Origin: Polaribacter tangerinus
GTDB taxonomy: Bacteria > Bacteroidota > Bacteroidia > Flavobacteriales > Flavobacteriaceae
NCBI RefSeq assembly: GCF_038024095.1
Contig: NZ_CP150668.1
Span: 62,001-126,000, forward strand
Reading direction: 5' to 3'
DNA: 64,000 nucleotides
The position numbers and the translations under genes were made by a program. This document shows, piece by piece, positions 37,566 to 45,753 of the stretch. Position 1 is the stretch's first letter. Each line of letters opens with the position of its first letter. The notes beneath the pieces were generated by a model. It did not search any database. It had not been told where the DNA came from and saw only the letters and a program-made list of their open reading frames with translations.

Positions 37566-38435
37566 TTATTCTGGTAATGGTACAAAATCATTATCTCCAG
37601 TAATCGTTTGAAATTCTTGATTTTTCCAATCTTTCTTTGCTTTTTCTATTTTTTCTTTGTTCGAAGAAACAAAATTCCAGTGAATAAATCTTTCTTCAGG
37701 AAATGGTATGCCACCAAAAATAAATATGGTAGAATTTTCTTCAATTTCAAAAGAACAAAGTGTACTCTCATTCGCCACCAAAATTTGCTTTTCTGTATAG
37801 GTGTTTCCTTCGCTAAAAATTGCTCCTTTTAAAATGTAAATTCCACTTTCGCCATATAAATCTTTACCACAATTTATGGTTTTCTTTTGCGTACTATTTA
37901 TTTCTAATAAAAACAACTCACTATGAACAGGAACTGGAGAAATTTTATCAAATGCTTTACCTGCAATTAGTTTATAATGCAAACCATTATCCAACCAACT
38001 AGGGAGTTTATCAGCAGAAATATGACTAAATTTAGGTTCTATATCTTCTAGCTCTTTCGGTAAAGCAATCCAAATTTGTAGACCATGAATTGCTTTTTTC
38101 TTACCTCTAAGCCTTTGTGGGGTTCTTTCGGAATGCACCACTCCTCTACCCGCTGTCATCCAATTTACAGCACCAGGATTTATCTCTATTTCTGTACCAA
38201 TACTGTCTTTATGAACTATACTGCCCTCAAATAAATAAGTTAAAGTAGAAAGCCCGATATGAGGATGAGGTGGAACATCTAAATTTTCATTTTCAGACAT
38301 TTTGGTTGGTCCCATATGGTCTATAAATGAAAATGGTCCAACCATCCTTTTAGATCTAAAAGGTAACAGTCTGCCAACTTTAAAGTTACCTATATTAGCT
38401 GCTCTTTCGGGAATTATTAATTGAATATTAGACAT
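37566..38435 (-). CDS. Pirin family protein (bicupin) 1
   Basis: Pirins are metal-binding bicupins; some cleave quercetin, others act as redox-sensitive cofactors. The 289-aa protein keeps all four N-terminal metal ligands: His57 and His59 (PPHPHIGL), His101 and Glu103 (VVHSERTP). The C-terminal cupin (about 170-270) is present and lacks those ligands. It is transcribed away from an AraC regulator, and a second pirin lies beyond that regulator, so joint control is plausible. The substrate is unknown. Confidence 0.92.
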   Translation of the reverse strand: MSNIQLIIPERAANIGNFKVGRLLPFRSKRMVGPFSFIDHMGPTKMSENENLDVPPHPHIGLSTLTYLFEGSIVHKDSIGTEIEINPGAVNWMTAGRGVVHSERTPQRLRGKKKAIHGLQIWIALPKELEDIEPKFSHISADKLPSWLDNGLHYKLIAGKAFDKISPVPVHSELFLLEINSTQKKTINCGKDLYGESGIYILKGAIFSEGNTYTEKQILVANESTLCSFEIEENSTIFIFGGIPFPEERFIHWNFVSSNKEKIEKAKKDWKNQEFQTITGDNDFVPLPE

Positions 38436-38582
38436 ATTAGTTTGAAATATTGTAAGGTTTAGAAAAGTTTAAAAGTATGTAGTATCTTTACTAATTATTA
38501 CAAATTTAGGTTAAAAGTTATAATTTTTTTTCTTTTTGATATGATTTATTAATTAGTTGAAACTTAGATATTGTTTAAATTG

Positions 38583-39464
38583 ATGAAAGCAAAAGGTGTT
38601 AAAACATATCAAAAAGTCGATGCAAATAAAGAGCATGCAAGTTTTGGGATTTCTAAAATGGAAGATGTTTATGAGCAACGAAAAGGAAAAATAGATGCGC
38701 CCCATCGACATAATTATTTTACAGTATTAATTATAGAGAAAGCTTCTGGGAAGCATAAAATTGATTTTAATACTTATAAGCTCGATAATAAACAAGTTTA
38801 TTTTGTGGCTCCTGGTCAAGTACACCAAGTGATTGAAGAGGATGTTTCCTATGGTTTTGTAATGACTTTTTCAAATCAATTCCTGATTGAAAACTCTATA
38901 CCATTATCATTTATAGATAGTTTAAACCTTTTTAATAATTACGGTCAAAGTCCTCCTTTACTGCCTAATGAAAATCAGTTTGGTGATATTTTACAGTTTT
39001 CTGAACAAATTTTAAAGCTGTTTCATAGTAATTCTCCAATGAAATTACTGTCGATTGGGGCGTTTTTAAAACTATTATTAATAGAGTGTAACACCATTTG
39101 CTCTATCAATCCGGTAGATTTGGCAAGTGATGTTTCGAGTGATATGTTGGTTAGAAATTTTAAAAGTGAAGTAGACATTCATTATAAACACGAACATTCC
39201 ACCTCATTTTATGCAGAAAAATTATTTATTACTCCAGATCATTTAAACCGAACTATTAAAGCTAAAATAGGAAAAACTGCTAAAGACTACATTCAAACAA
39301 GAATTATTATTGAAGCTAAAAGATTGCTATATTTTACAGATTTATCTGCTAAAGAAATTGGTTTTAATTTAGGATTTAATGAACCATCTAACTTTAGTAC
39401 TTTTTTTAAAAAACATACAAACGTATCTCCTCATAACTTTAAGAAAAGTCAATTAAAATCATAA
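38583..39464 (+). CDS. AraC family transcriptional regulator
   Basis: This 293-aa DNA-binding protein has an N-terminal cupin-like sensor (about 30-110, with APHRHNYFTVLII and KQVYFVAPGQVHQV). The C-terminal double helix-turn-helix (about 195-290) includes FYAEKLFITPDHLNRTIK and the signature IGFNLGFNEPSNFSTFFKKHTNVSPHNF in its second helix pair. The ATG at 38583 is preferred over a TTG at 38571. It stands between two pirin genes, divergent from one and upstream of the other. That makes it the likely local regulator; the inducer is unknown. Confidence 0.92.
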   Translation: MKAKGVKTYQKVDANKEHASFGISKMEDVYEQRKGKIDAPHRHNYFTVLIIEKASGKHKIDFNTYKLDNKQVYFVAPGQVHQVIEEDVSYGFVMTFSNQFLIENSIPLSFIDSLNLFNNYGQSPPLLPNENQFGDILQFSEQILKLFHSNSPMKLLSIGAFLKLLLIECNTICSINPVDLASDVSSDMLVRNFKSEVDIHYKHEHSTSFYAEKLFITPDHLNRTIKAKIGKTAKDYIQTRIIIEAKRLLYFTDLSAKEIGFNLGFNEPSNFSTFFKKHTNVSPHNFKKSQLKS

Positions 39465-39533
39465 TAATTACCAATATCGGATTTTTATAAGTTTTCCCCT
39501 TTTTTTTATATTCTACCCCTCATTCTTTACATA

Positions 39534-39541
39534 TACCTTTG
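39534..39541 (+). promoter_or_regulatory. -7 promoter box of the pirin 2 - yceI pair
   Basis: TACCTTTG matches TAnnTTTG and lies 76 nt before the pirin 2 ATG, after the AraC stop. Confidence 0.5.
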
Positions 39542-39617
39542 TACCGTACTTAAACGGTTACGATAAATACTGTTTTTAAAGTAACAAAATAATAGTCATA
39601 AATTTAAATATATAGTT

Positions 39618-40409
<792 letters not shown>

Positions 40410-40418
40410 TTTAATAAA

Positions 40419-40940
40419 ATGAGTACAAAAACAAACTGGGTCATAGACCACGCACATTCTGAAATAGCTTTTAAAGTAAAACATATGATGATATCTACTG
40501 TTACAGGTTTTTTTGAAGATTTTACAGCTTCAGCAGAAACAGAAGGAGATAATTTTGATAATGGAAACTTTACTTTTAGTGCTAAAACAGCCTCTATTAT
40601 TACTAAAAACAACGATAGAGATGCTCACTTAAAATCTGATGATTTCTTTAATTCGGAAGCATTTCCCAACATGACTTTTGTATCTAAATCTTTTAATGGA
40701 GAAGAACTTGTAGGAGATTTAACTATTAGAGACGTTACCAAAGAGATTTCTTTAACTGCAGATTTTAATGGAATTGCAGTAGATCCTTACGGACAAACAA
40801 AAGCAGGATTTGAAATTTCTGGTGTAATTAATAGAAAAGATTTTAATTTAACTTGGAGCGCAGTTACAGAAGCAGGAAGTATTGTTGTTTCTGATAAAGT
40901 AAAATTGGTAGTTGATGCTCAATTTATAAAGCAAAATTAA
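40419..40940 (+). CDS. YceI family protein (lipocalin-like)
   Basis: YceI proteins form a lipocalin-like barrel that binds polyisoprenoids or other hydrophobic ligands. The 173-aa protein has the family pattern WVIDHAHSEIAFKVKHMMISTVTGFF at its start and DLTIRDVTKEISL in the middle. There is no signal peptide, so it appears cytoplasmic, unlike E. coli YceI. The ATG comes 14 nt after a long ATA repeat. The gene is probably transcribed from the promoter ahead of pirin 2 and ends at a strong terminator. Confidence 0.93.
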   Translation: MSTKTNWVIDHAHSEIAFKVKHMMISTVTGFFEDFTASAETEGDNFDNGNFTFSAKTASIITKNNDRDAHLKSDDFFNSEAFPNMTFVSKSFNGEELVGDLTIRDVTKEISLTADFNGIAVDPYGQTKAGFEISGVINRKDFNLTWSAVTEAGSIVVSDKVKLVVDAQFIKQN

Positions 40941-40964
40941 GCTAACTTTTTTTTAATATTCGAT

Positions 40965-40997
40965 AAAGAGACTACCTTTAAAGGTAGTCTCTTTTTT
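40965..40997 (+). terminator. Intrinsic terminator after yceI
   Basis: AAAGAGACTACC (40965-40976) pairs perfectly with GGTAGTCTCTTT (40983-40994) around a TTTAAA loop, and a T-run follows. Confidence 0.9.
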
Positions 40998-41020
40998 AGT
41001 TATTACTACAATAAAAAAGA

Positions 41021-41028
41021 TACCTTTG
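41021..41028 (+). promoter_or_regulatory. -7 promoter box of the DUF2237 gene
   Basis: TACCTTTG matches TAnnTTTG and ends 17 nt before the ATG at 41046. Confidence 0.5.
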
Positions 41029-41045
41029 TAAAAAATATTAATAAT

Positions 41046-41417
41046 ATGAATTCAGAAAATATCACTTTAAATGTGCTAAATACCCCTTTAGAAAGTTGCT
41101 CTTGCAATCCGTTAACTGGCTATTTTAGAGATGGTTTTTGTAATACTACACCAGATGATTTTGGTACACATGTAGTTTGTGCAATTGTAACAGAAGCTTT
41201 TTTAAAATTCTCTTTGTCTAGAGGAAATGACTTAATTACACCTAACTTACATTGGAATTTTCCGGGACTAAAACCCGGAGATAAATGGTGTTTATGTATT
41301 TCTAGATGGTTAGAAGCTGAAAAAGCTCAGGTTGCTCCTTTGATAGATTTAAAAGCTACCCATATAAATGCCTTAAAATATGTATCTATAAGCTTATTAA
41401 AAAAATATGCAGTATAA
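41046..41417 (+). CDS. DUF2237 family protein
   Basis: This 123-aa cytoplasmic protein of unknown function has the whole DUF2237 pattern. LNTPLESCSCNPLTGYFRDGFC is near the start, then DDFGTHVVCAIVTEAFLKFS, SRGNDLITP, and LKPGDKWCLCISRWLEA. Six conserved cysteines suggest metal or redox chemistry, but no reaction is established. The final THINALKYV block is also typical. It has its own -7 box and lies just after the yceI terminator. Confidence 0.9.
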   Translation: MNSENITLNVLNTPLESCSCNPLTGYFRDGFCNTTPDDFGTHVVCAIVTEAFLKFSLSRGNDLITPNLHWNFPGLKPGDKWCLCISRWLEAEKAQVAPLIDLKATHINALKYVSISLLKKYAV

Positions 41418-41505
41418 TTAATCGTTTATAAACGGCACCTTGTAATCTGTAAAGATGGTGGTTTTATTTGTTACAAATCCACTGTAATAAATTGATGTTA
41501 AATAC

Positions 41506-41513
41506 TATCTTTG
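41506..41513 (+). promoter_or_regulatory. -7 promoter box of the helicase-like gene
   Basis: TATCTTTG matches TAnnTTTG and ends 30 nt before the ATG at 41544. It overlaps a TTG at 41511 that could otherwise be taken for a start. Confidence 0.5.
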
Positions 41514-41543
41514 CAGCCTAAAATAATTATATTTTATCGTTTT

Positions 41544-42155
41544 ATGCCTTTTAAAAAACTACATCCTTATTTAAAAGAAAAGTTAGTAAGCTTACAAATT
41601 ACAGCACCATCAACATTTCAAACAAAATGTATACCTACCATTAAAAGTGGTGCAAATGTTTATGCTGTTGCTCCTGAAGGAAGTGGAAAAAAAACATCCT
41701 TAATTCTTACTACATTGCATAAATTACAGTGCAAAGAAGAAGGTGTAGCGCCCAGAGCTGTAGTTTTGGTAGAAAGTAGAGAAAAAGCAATTGAAATGTA
41801 TGAATCTTTTTTGGCTTTTACCAGATACTCAGATATTAGAGTGTATTTAGGTGATGAAAAAGAACATATAGATTTACTTAAGTCAGAGATTTTTGAAGGT
41901 ATTGATGTACTTGTTTCTACACCGCTTATTATGAATAAACTTCTCTTATTAGAGGGATTAAATACCACTCAACTAAAAATATTTAATGTATATGAGGCTT
42001 CATTTTTAAGTCACAAACCTTCCTACTCTGCCCTTTTAGCTATTACACAAAGTATTCATAAATGTCAGTATGTTATGTATACAGATAAAATTACCGATCC
42101 ATTAAAAAGATTAGAGTCATTTTTTATGGAACACGCAAAAAAAATTCACATATAA
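41544..42155 (+). CDS. Single RecA-domain DEAD-box helicase relative with degenerate motifs
   Basis: This 203-aa protein resembles only the first RecA-like domain of DEAD-box RNA helicases. It starts like them with MPFKKLHPYLKEKLVSL and a Q-motif-like STFQTKCIP. The P-loop is altered to APEGSGKKTS, the STPLIM element is present, and the DEAD motif is replaced by VYEA. The second RecA domain, with the arginine finger, is missing. It cannot be a normal helicase; it may bind RNA or a partner helicase. The short, intact reading frame with its own promoter suggests a stable gene rather than debris. Confidence 0.75.
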   Translation: MPFKKLHPYLKEKLVSLQITAPSTFQTKCIPTIKSGANVYAVAPEGSGKKTSLILTTLHKLQCKEEGVAPRAVVLVESREKAIEMYESFLAFTRYSDIRVYLGDEKEHIDLLKSEIFEGIDVLVSTPLIMNKLLLLEGLNTTQLKIFNVYEASFLSHKPSYSALLAITQSIHKCQYVMYTDKITDPLKRLESFFMEHAKKIHI

Positions 42156-42208
42156 CATTTTTAGTATTCTTTTTTAAGAGGTATTTATAACAGTAAAGCG
42201 ATTTTTTT

Positions 42209-43108
42209 ATGTGGATGTATTTAGGTTTATTGGCGGCTTTGTTTTTAGGCTTGCACAACTTGTGCAAAAAACATGCTGTACAAGGTAATGAAGTCTTTCC
42301 TGTATTGTTTGGTACTATTCTATCTGGGTTTTTAATACTCCTACCCTTTTTTGTAGCAACTATATATGCTCCTGAATTCATGAAAGATGTAGGTTTTTAC
42401 ATTTCTCCAATTTCATATAAAATTCATGGTTACATCATTATTAAATCTGTAATAATGGCAAGTTCTTGGGTATTGGCATATCAAGCTTTAAAACATTTAC
42501 CCATAACTATTGTTGCTCCAATAAGGTCTGCTGGTCCGTTTTTTACTTTTATAGGAGCCATTTTAATATATAATGAACAGCCAAACTTTTCGCAATGGAT
42601 TGGTTTTTTCTTAATTATACTATCAGTAATGCTTTATGCTAAAATTGGTAAAAAAGAAGGAATTGTTTTTAAGAGTAATAAGTGGATTTTTGCAATAATC
42701 GGCGCTACTTTTCTAGGAGCTTCTAGCGGATTGTACGATAAATTTTTGATACAGAAATTAACCTTAAATCCACAAACACTTCAGTTTTGGTTTTGTTTCT
42801 ATACGGTTCTCATTTTACTTCTTATTTTGTCAGTTACTTGGTTTCCGTATTCAGAAAAAAGAAAGGCTTTTACATTTAGATGGTCTATTGTTGGTGTTGG
42901 TGTTTTATTACAATCGGCAGATTATTTTTATTTTAAGGCTCTACAAGATCCAGAGGCATTAATTATGCTACTATCTGCAATTAAAAGAAGTCAGTTAATT
43001 ATTGCGGTTGTAGTAGGTGGACTTATTTTTAAAGAAAAGAATAAACGTAAAAAGTTACTTCCTTTAGCAGGTATTTTAATTGGTATTTTTCTTATCCTAT
43101 ACTCCTAA
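42209..43108 (+). CDS. EamA (DMT superfamily) transporter
   Basis: This 299-aa inner-membrane protein has about ten helices in two EamA repeats. The first ends with LPITIVAPIRSAGPFFTFIGAIL and LIYNEQPNFSQWIGFFLI; the second contains EALIMLLSAIKRSQLIIAVVVGGLIFKEK. Such carriers export metabolites or amino acids. Start codons at 42209 and 42215 are both possible, the second giving MYLGLLAALFLG. It lies 53 nt after the helicase-like gene and meets the CPXCG gene tail to tail. The substrate cannot be inferred. Confidence 0.9.
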   Translation: MWMYLGLLAALFLGLHNLCKKHAVQGNEVFPVLFGTILSGFLILLPFFVATIYAPEFMKDVGFYISPISYKIHGYIIIKSVIMASSWVLAYQALKHLPITIVAPIRSAGPFFTFIGAILIYNEQPNFSQWIGFFLIILSVMLYAKIGKKEGIVFKSNKWIFAIIGATFLGASSGLYDKFLIQKLTLNPQTLQFWFCFYTVLILLLILSVTWFPYSEKRKAFTFRWSIVGVGVLLQSADYFYFKALQDPEALIMLLSAIKRSQLIIAVVVGGLIFKEKNKRKKLLPLAGILIGIFLILYS

Positions 43109-43111
43109 CTT

Positions 43112-43297
43112 TTATTGCTCTATCGACTGAGCATCAAAAGCTATGATAGCACCATCTTCAAATTCGGGTGTTACTTCTATTGGATTACAACAAACCTCAC
43201 AATCCTCTATGTAAGTTTGTTTGCGAATACTGGCATCTAAAATCATAGATATTTCTTCCCAACAATACGGACACTGAAAAAAATGTTCTTGCTCCAT
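43112..43297 (-). CDS. CPXCG-motif cysteine-rich protein
   Basis: This 61-residue zinc-ribbon-like protein has cysteines at 9 and 12 (QCPYCW) and at 33, 36 and 37 (EDCEVCCNPIEV). It ends in an acidic, flexible tail. This matches the widespread CPXCG family found beside genes of many kinds; the function is unknown. The start is ATG 43297. Confidence 0.9.
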   Translation of the reverse strand: MEQEHFFQCPYCWEEISMILDASIRKQTYIEDCEVCCNPIEVTPEFEDGAIIAFDAQSIEQ

Positions 43298-43337
43298 TAT
43301 GAAAGTAATTAGTGTAACAATTTTTCAAAAATAGCAT

Positions 43338-43375
43338 AAAAAAATCGTTACTAGATATAACTAATAACGATTTTT
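43338..43375. terminator. Intrinsic terminator after the Lrp gene
   Basis: AAAAATCGTTA (43340-43350) pairs with TAACGATTTTT (43365-43375) over a 14-nt interior that can pair further (CTAG...CTAA). On the minus strand a T-run follows. Confidence 0.8.
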
Positions 43376-43397
43376 AAACAGTTGATTAAAAAAATGA

Positions 43398-43877
43398 TTA
43401 CAATTCTTTAAATATTGCATGCATCATTCTTTTCTTATCATTTATACTTTCTTCTAAGGCTATCATTGTTTCGGTTCTTTTAACACCTGGCACATCATCT
43501 ATGGCATAAATAATGTCTTTAGCATCATTGGTTCCTTTAGCTCTTACTTTACAAAAAATATTATATTTTCCTGCAGTAACATACGCTACAGTTACATTTG
43601 GTATATTTCTCAAATTATTTATAACATCTTGTGTCATTGATGTTTTTTCTAAAAAGACACCTACGTGGGCTATAAAAGAATATCCCATTTTTTCGTAGTT
43701 TAAAGTTAATGTAGACCCCTGAATAATTCCTTCATCTTCCATTTTTTTTACTCGAACATGAATTGTTCCGGCAGAAACTAGTAATTGTTTTGCAATGTCT
43801 GTAAAGGGGGTTCTTGCATTCTCAATTAGAATATCTAAAATTTGATGATCGATTTCGTCTAAAATAAACTTTTTCAT
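43398..43877 (-). CDS. Lrp/AsnC family transcriptional regulator
   Basis: This 159-aa regulator has an N-terminal winged helix (DEIDHQILDILIENARTPF, followed by IAKQLLVSAGTIHVRVKKMEDEGII). The C-terminal ligand-binding RAM domain (about 65-145) ends with VPGVKRTETMIALEE. The ATG at 43877 is chosen because the upstream TTG at 43907 lies inside a TAAATTTG -7 box and adds residues not seen in the family. It is transcribed alone. Amino-acid sensing is inferred from the family. Confidence 0.94.
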   Translation of the reverse strand: MKKFILDEIDHQILDILIENARTPFTDIAKQLLVSAGTIHVRVKKMEDEGIIQGSTLTLNYEKMGYSFIAHVGVFLEKTSMTQDVINNLRNIPNVTVAYVTAGKYNIFCKVRAKGTNDAKDIIYAIDDVPGVKRTETMIALEESINDKKRMMHAIFKEL

Positions 43878-43904
43878 TATTTGTATATTATTCAATATTA
43901 GCCA

Positions 43905-43912
43905 CAAATTTA
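43905..43912 (-). promoter_or_regulatory. -7 promoter box of the Lrp gene
   Basis: The minus-strand TAAATTTG matches TAnnTTTG and ends 27 nt before ATG 43877. Confidence 0.5.
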
Positions 43913-43962
43913 TGAATTAAATTTAACTAAACAATGAAAAAAGTAAGAAAAATCTAATAAAA

Positions 43963-45009
43963 TTAGCTTTCGAAAACGATTTCGTGGTGTCCAATTTTGC
44001 CATTTAATGATTTTTCAGGTACTTTTTCTAATGAAGACACCAAAGAATTGTTAATTATTTCATCTTTATATTGAAAGGCAATATCATTTTCTGAATTTTT
44101 GTATCTATGAATAACATCATAAAAAATAGTATCGTTATTGGGGATTGTAAAGTAGCGTTCGAAAGAATCAAAAATGCTTGTTGTGGCAATATAAGATATC
44201 CCAGAGAGTATTGCTATAAAGGTGAATTTTCTAGATATTTCTCTATTGTAATCATTTGGGTAATGTCCGGACTCAATTAGAATGGTGTTATAACCAAGTT
44301 TTTGAAAATTATCTCCAGTGGCTGTCGGATAAAACTCATCAGTATACCTGCCAATAAAACCAGGAATTTGTTGCTGAAGTATATCGTTCATTGCTATAAT
44401 AACATTCATTGTTTGTTTTCTCCCTTCAGTTAGCTTTCTAGTTTCCTCTTCCGAAGGTGCTAAAAAAGAAATGGTTGCAGGGTTTGTTGTTCCCGAAACA
44501 TTAAATATTGTTCTTTGATCGTGAAGGTTGAAACAAAACTGCGGATTAAAATCTTCTAAAACAGCTCTCAATAATTTACTCTCTTTTGCAACTCTATCTA
44601 CGGCATCTCTATTTAAATCTACATTATTTGCATTTACTCTTGTAAATGCTTGTGCTCCGTCTGGATTTAGCATAGGGATAAATAAAAGGGTGCAGTTTTC
44701 TAGAATAAAAGATAATTCTTTGCACTGCTCTGTAAAACAGTTAAAGAGGTCGAAAAGAGCTTTGGTTCCTGTTGCTTCGTTTCCGTGCATTTGAGACCAT
44801 AGCATTATTTTTTTTTGGCCACTTCCTATTTTTAATTGATAAATAGGTCTGCCCTCTTCTGAAGTTCCAATTTTAGAAACTATAAATAGTGAAGCATGTT
44901 TTCGAAATAATTCTTCAATATCATTTAATGTTATCCATTTTCCAAATAAAGCTTCCTCTTTATATTGTGTAAATAATTGTTCTAAAAATTCGCTGTTTAA
45001 TGTACTCAT
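43963..45009 (-). CDS. M14 family zinc carboxypeptidase, cytoplasmic
   Basis: This 348-aa protein has no signal peptide. The zinc ligands are His75 and Glu78 (MHGNEAT) and His163 (NLHDQR). NNVDLNRDA (128-136) gives the substrate-binding Asn133 and Arg134. The fold matches the M14 carboxypeptidase / succinylglutamate desuccinylase-like group, so a deacylase or an intracellular peptide function is as likely as digestion. The gene is divergent from an XRE regulator across a 343-nt region packed with palindromes, which suggests regulation by that protein. Confidence 0.9.
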   Translation of the reverse strand: MSTLNSEFLEQLFTQYKEEALFGKWITLNDIEELFRKHASLFIVSKIGTSEEGRPIYQLKIGSGQKKIMLWSQMHGNEATGTKALFDLFNCFTEQCKELSFILENCTLLFIPMLNPDGAQAFTRVNANNVDLNRDAVDRVAKESKLLRAVLEDFNPQFCFNLHDQRTIFNVSGTTNPATISFLAPSEEETRKLTEGRKQTMNVIIAMNDILQQQIPGFIGRYTDEFYPTATGDNFQKLGYNTILIESGHYPNDYNREISRKFTFIAILSGISYIATTSIFDSFERYFTIPNNDTIFYDVIHRYKNSENDIAFQYKDEIINNSLVSSLEKVPEKSLNGKIGHHEIVFES

Positions 45010-45352
45010 GTTATAATCTAATATTTTGTAAAAATAATAGTTTCATACGTGTCATCAAACTAAAATGTTACAATTGTAAAACACAGAAGTATTACAATTG
45101 TAAACTGTAAAACAACTCAGTTATTTTACTTTTGTAAACAAAAAGTGTTTTTTAAAAAATAATGGTTTATGTACTAGGTTTATAGCATAGTTAAATACTA
45201 TAATTTATATATAAAATACTTTAAATTAGTTTATTATAGTATTTATATGAAGTTTTAATTTAATGCTATTTTAGGTGTTTTTAATATACGTTAAAATAAT
45301 TATTGCATTTAAAAATTAAAGTTTTACATTTGTAAAAGTATAGTGATTTACA
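45010..45352. promoter_or_regulatory. Divergent control region with TTTAC-N4-GTAAA palindromes
   Basis: Four inverted repeats share the core TTAC-N4-GTAA. Two perfect TTACAATTGTAA sites are at 45068-45079 and 45092-45103. TTTAC-TTTT-GTAAA is at 45125-45138, and TTTTAC-ATTT-GTAAAA is at 45322-45337. A half-site TTTACAATG reaches the xre start codon. The first three lie 59-129 nt upstream of the M14 gene; the fourth lies 16-31 nt before the XRE gene. This arrangement is what autoregulation plus control of the neighbour would look like. The middle part (about 45140-45320) is plain AT-rich DNA. Confidence 0.7.
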
Positions 45353-45718
45353 ATGATAAACAGTATTGATTTTACAAATAGATTAAAAAAATTGATGGAT
45401 TATTATGAAATCTCGGCATCTATCTTTGCAGATAAAGTTGGGGTTCAAAGGTCTAGTATCTCTCATATTTTATCTGGAAGAAATAAACCTAGTTTAGACT
45501 TTGTTTTAAAAGTTACTACAGAGTTTAAAGAGGTAACTCTGGAATGGCTAATTCATGGAATTGGAAATTTTCCAGCTAAAACAGATGTTGCGGCAGTTAA
45601 CACTACTACTCCACTTTCTGTAAACAATAAAATAGCAACGGAAACATCTCACAAAAAAGTAATACAGAAAATATTGGTTTTTTACACAGATGGAACTTTC
45701 GACGAGTTTAAAAATTAG
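45353..45718 (+). CDS. XRE-family helix-turn-helix regulator
   Basis: This 121-residue DNA-binding protein has an HTH domain (about 8-70) with FADKVGVQRSSISHILSGRNKPSLDFVLKV and the following EVTLEWLIHGIG block. A variable linker leads to a conserved short C-terminus KKVIQKILVFYTDGTFDEF. It shows the domain order of small flavobacterial XRE regulators. The start codon overlaps a half operator, and a full palindrome lies just upstream, so it probably represses itself and perhaps the divergent M14 gene. The signal it senses is unknown. Confidence 0.9.
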   Translation: MINSIDFTNRLKKLMDYYEISASIFADKVGVQRSSISHILSGRNKPSLDFVLKVTTEFKEVTLEWLIHGIGNFPAKTDVAAVNTTTPLSVNNKIATETSHKKVIQKILVFYTDGTFDEFKN

Positions 45719-45753
45719 TGTAAGTGCAAGCTACAAAGTAATTTTATAAAGTA

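Noticed and set aside
41511..41543. TTG start for the helicase-like gene
   Set aside because: The TTG lies inside the TATCTTTG promoter box, and the ATG at 41544 matches the start of DEAD-box relatives.
43878..43907. Longer Lrp reading frame from TTG 43907
   Set aside because: The TTG is within the -7 box, and the family N-terminus begins at MKKFILDEIDHQIL (ATG 43877).
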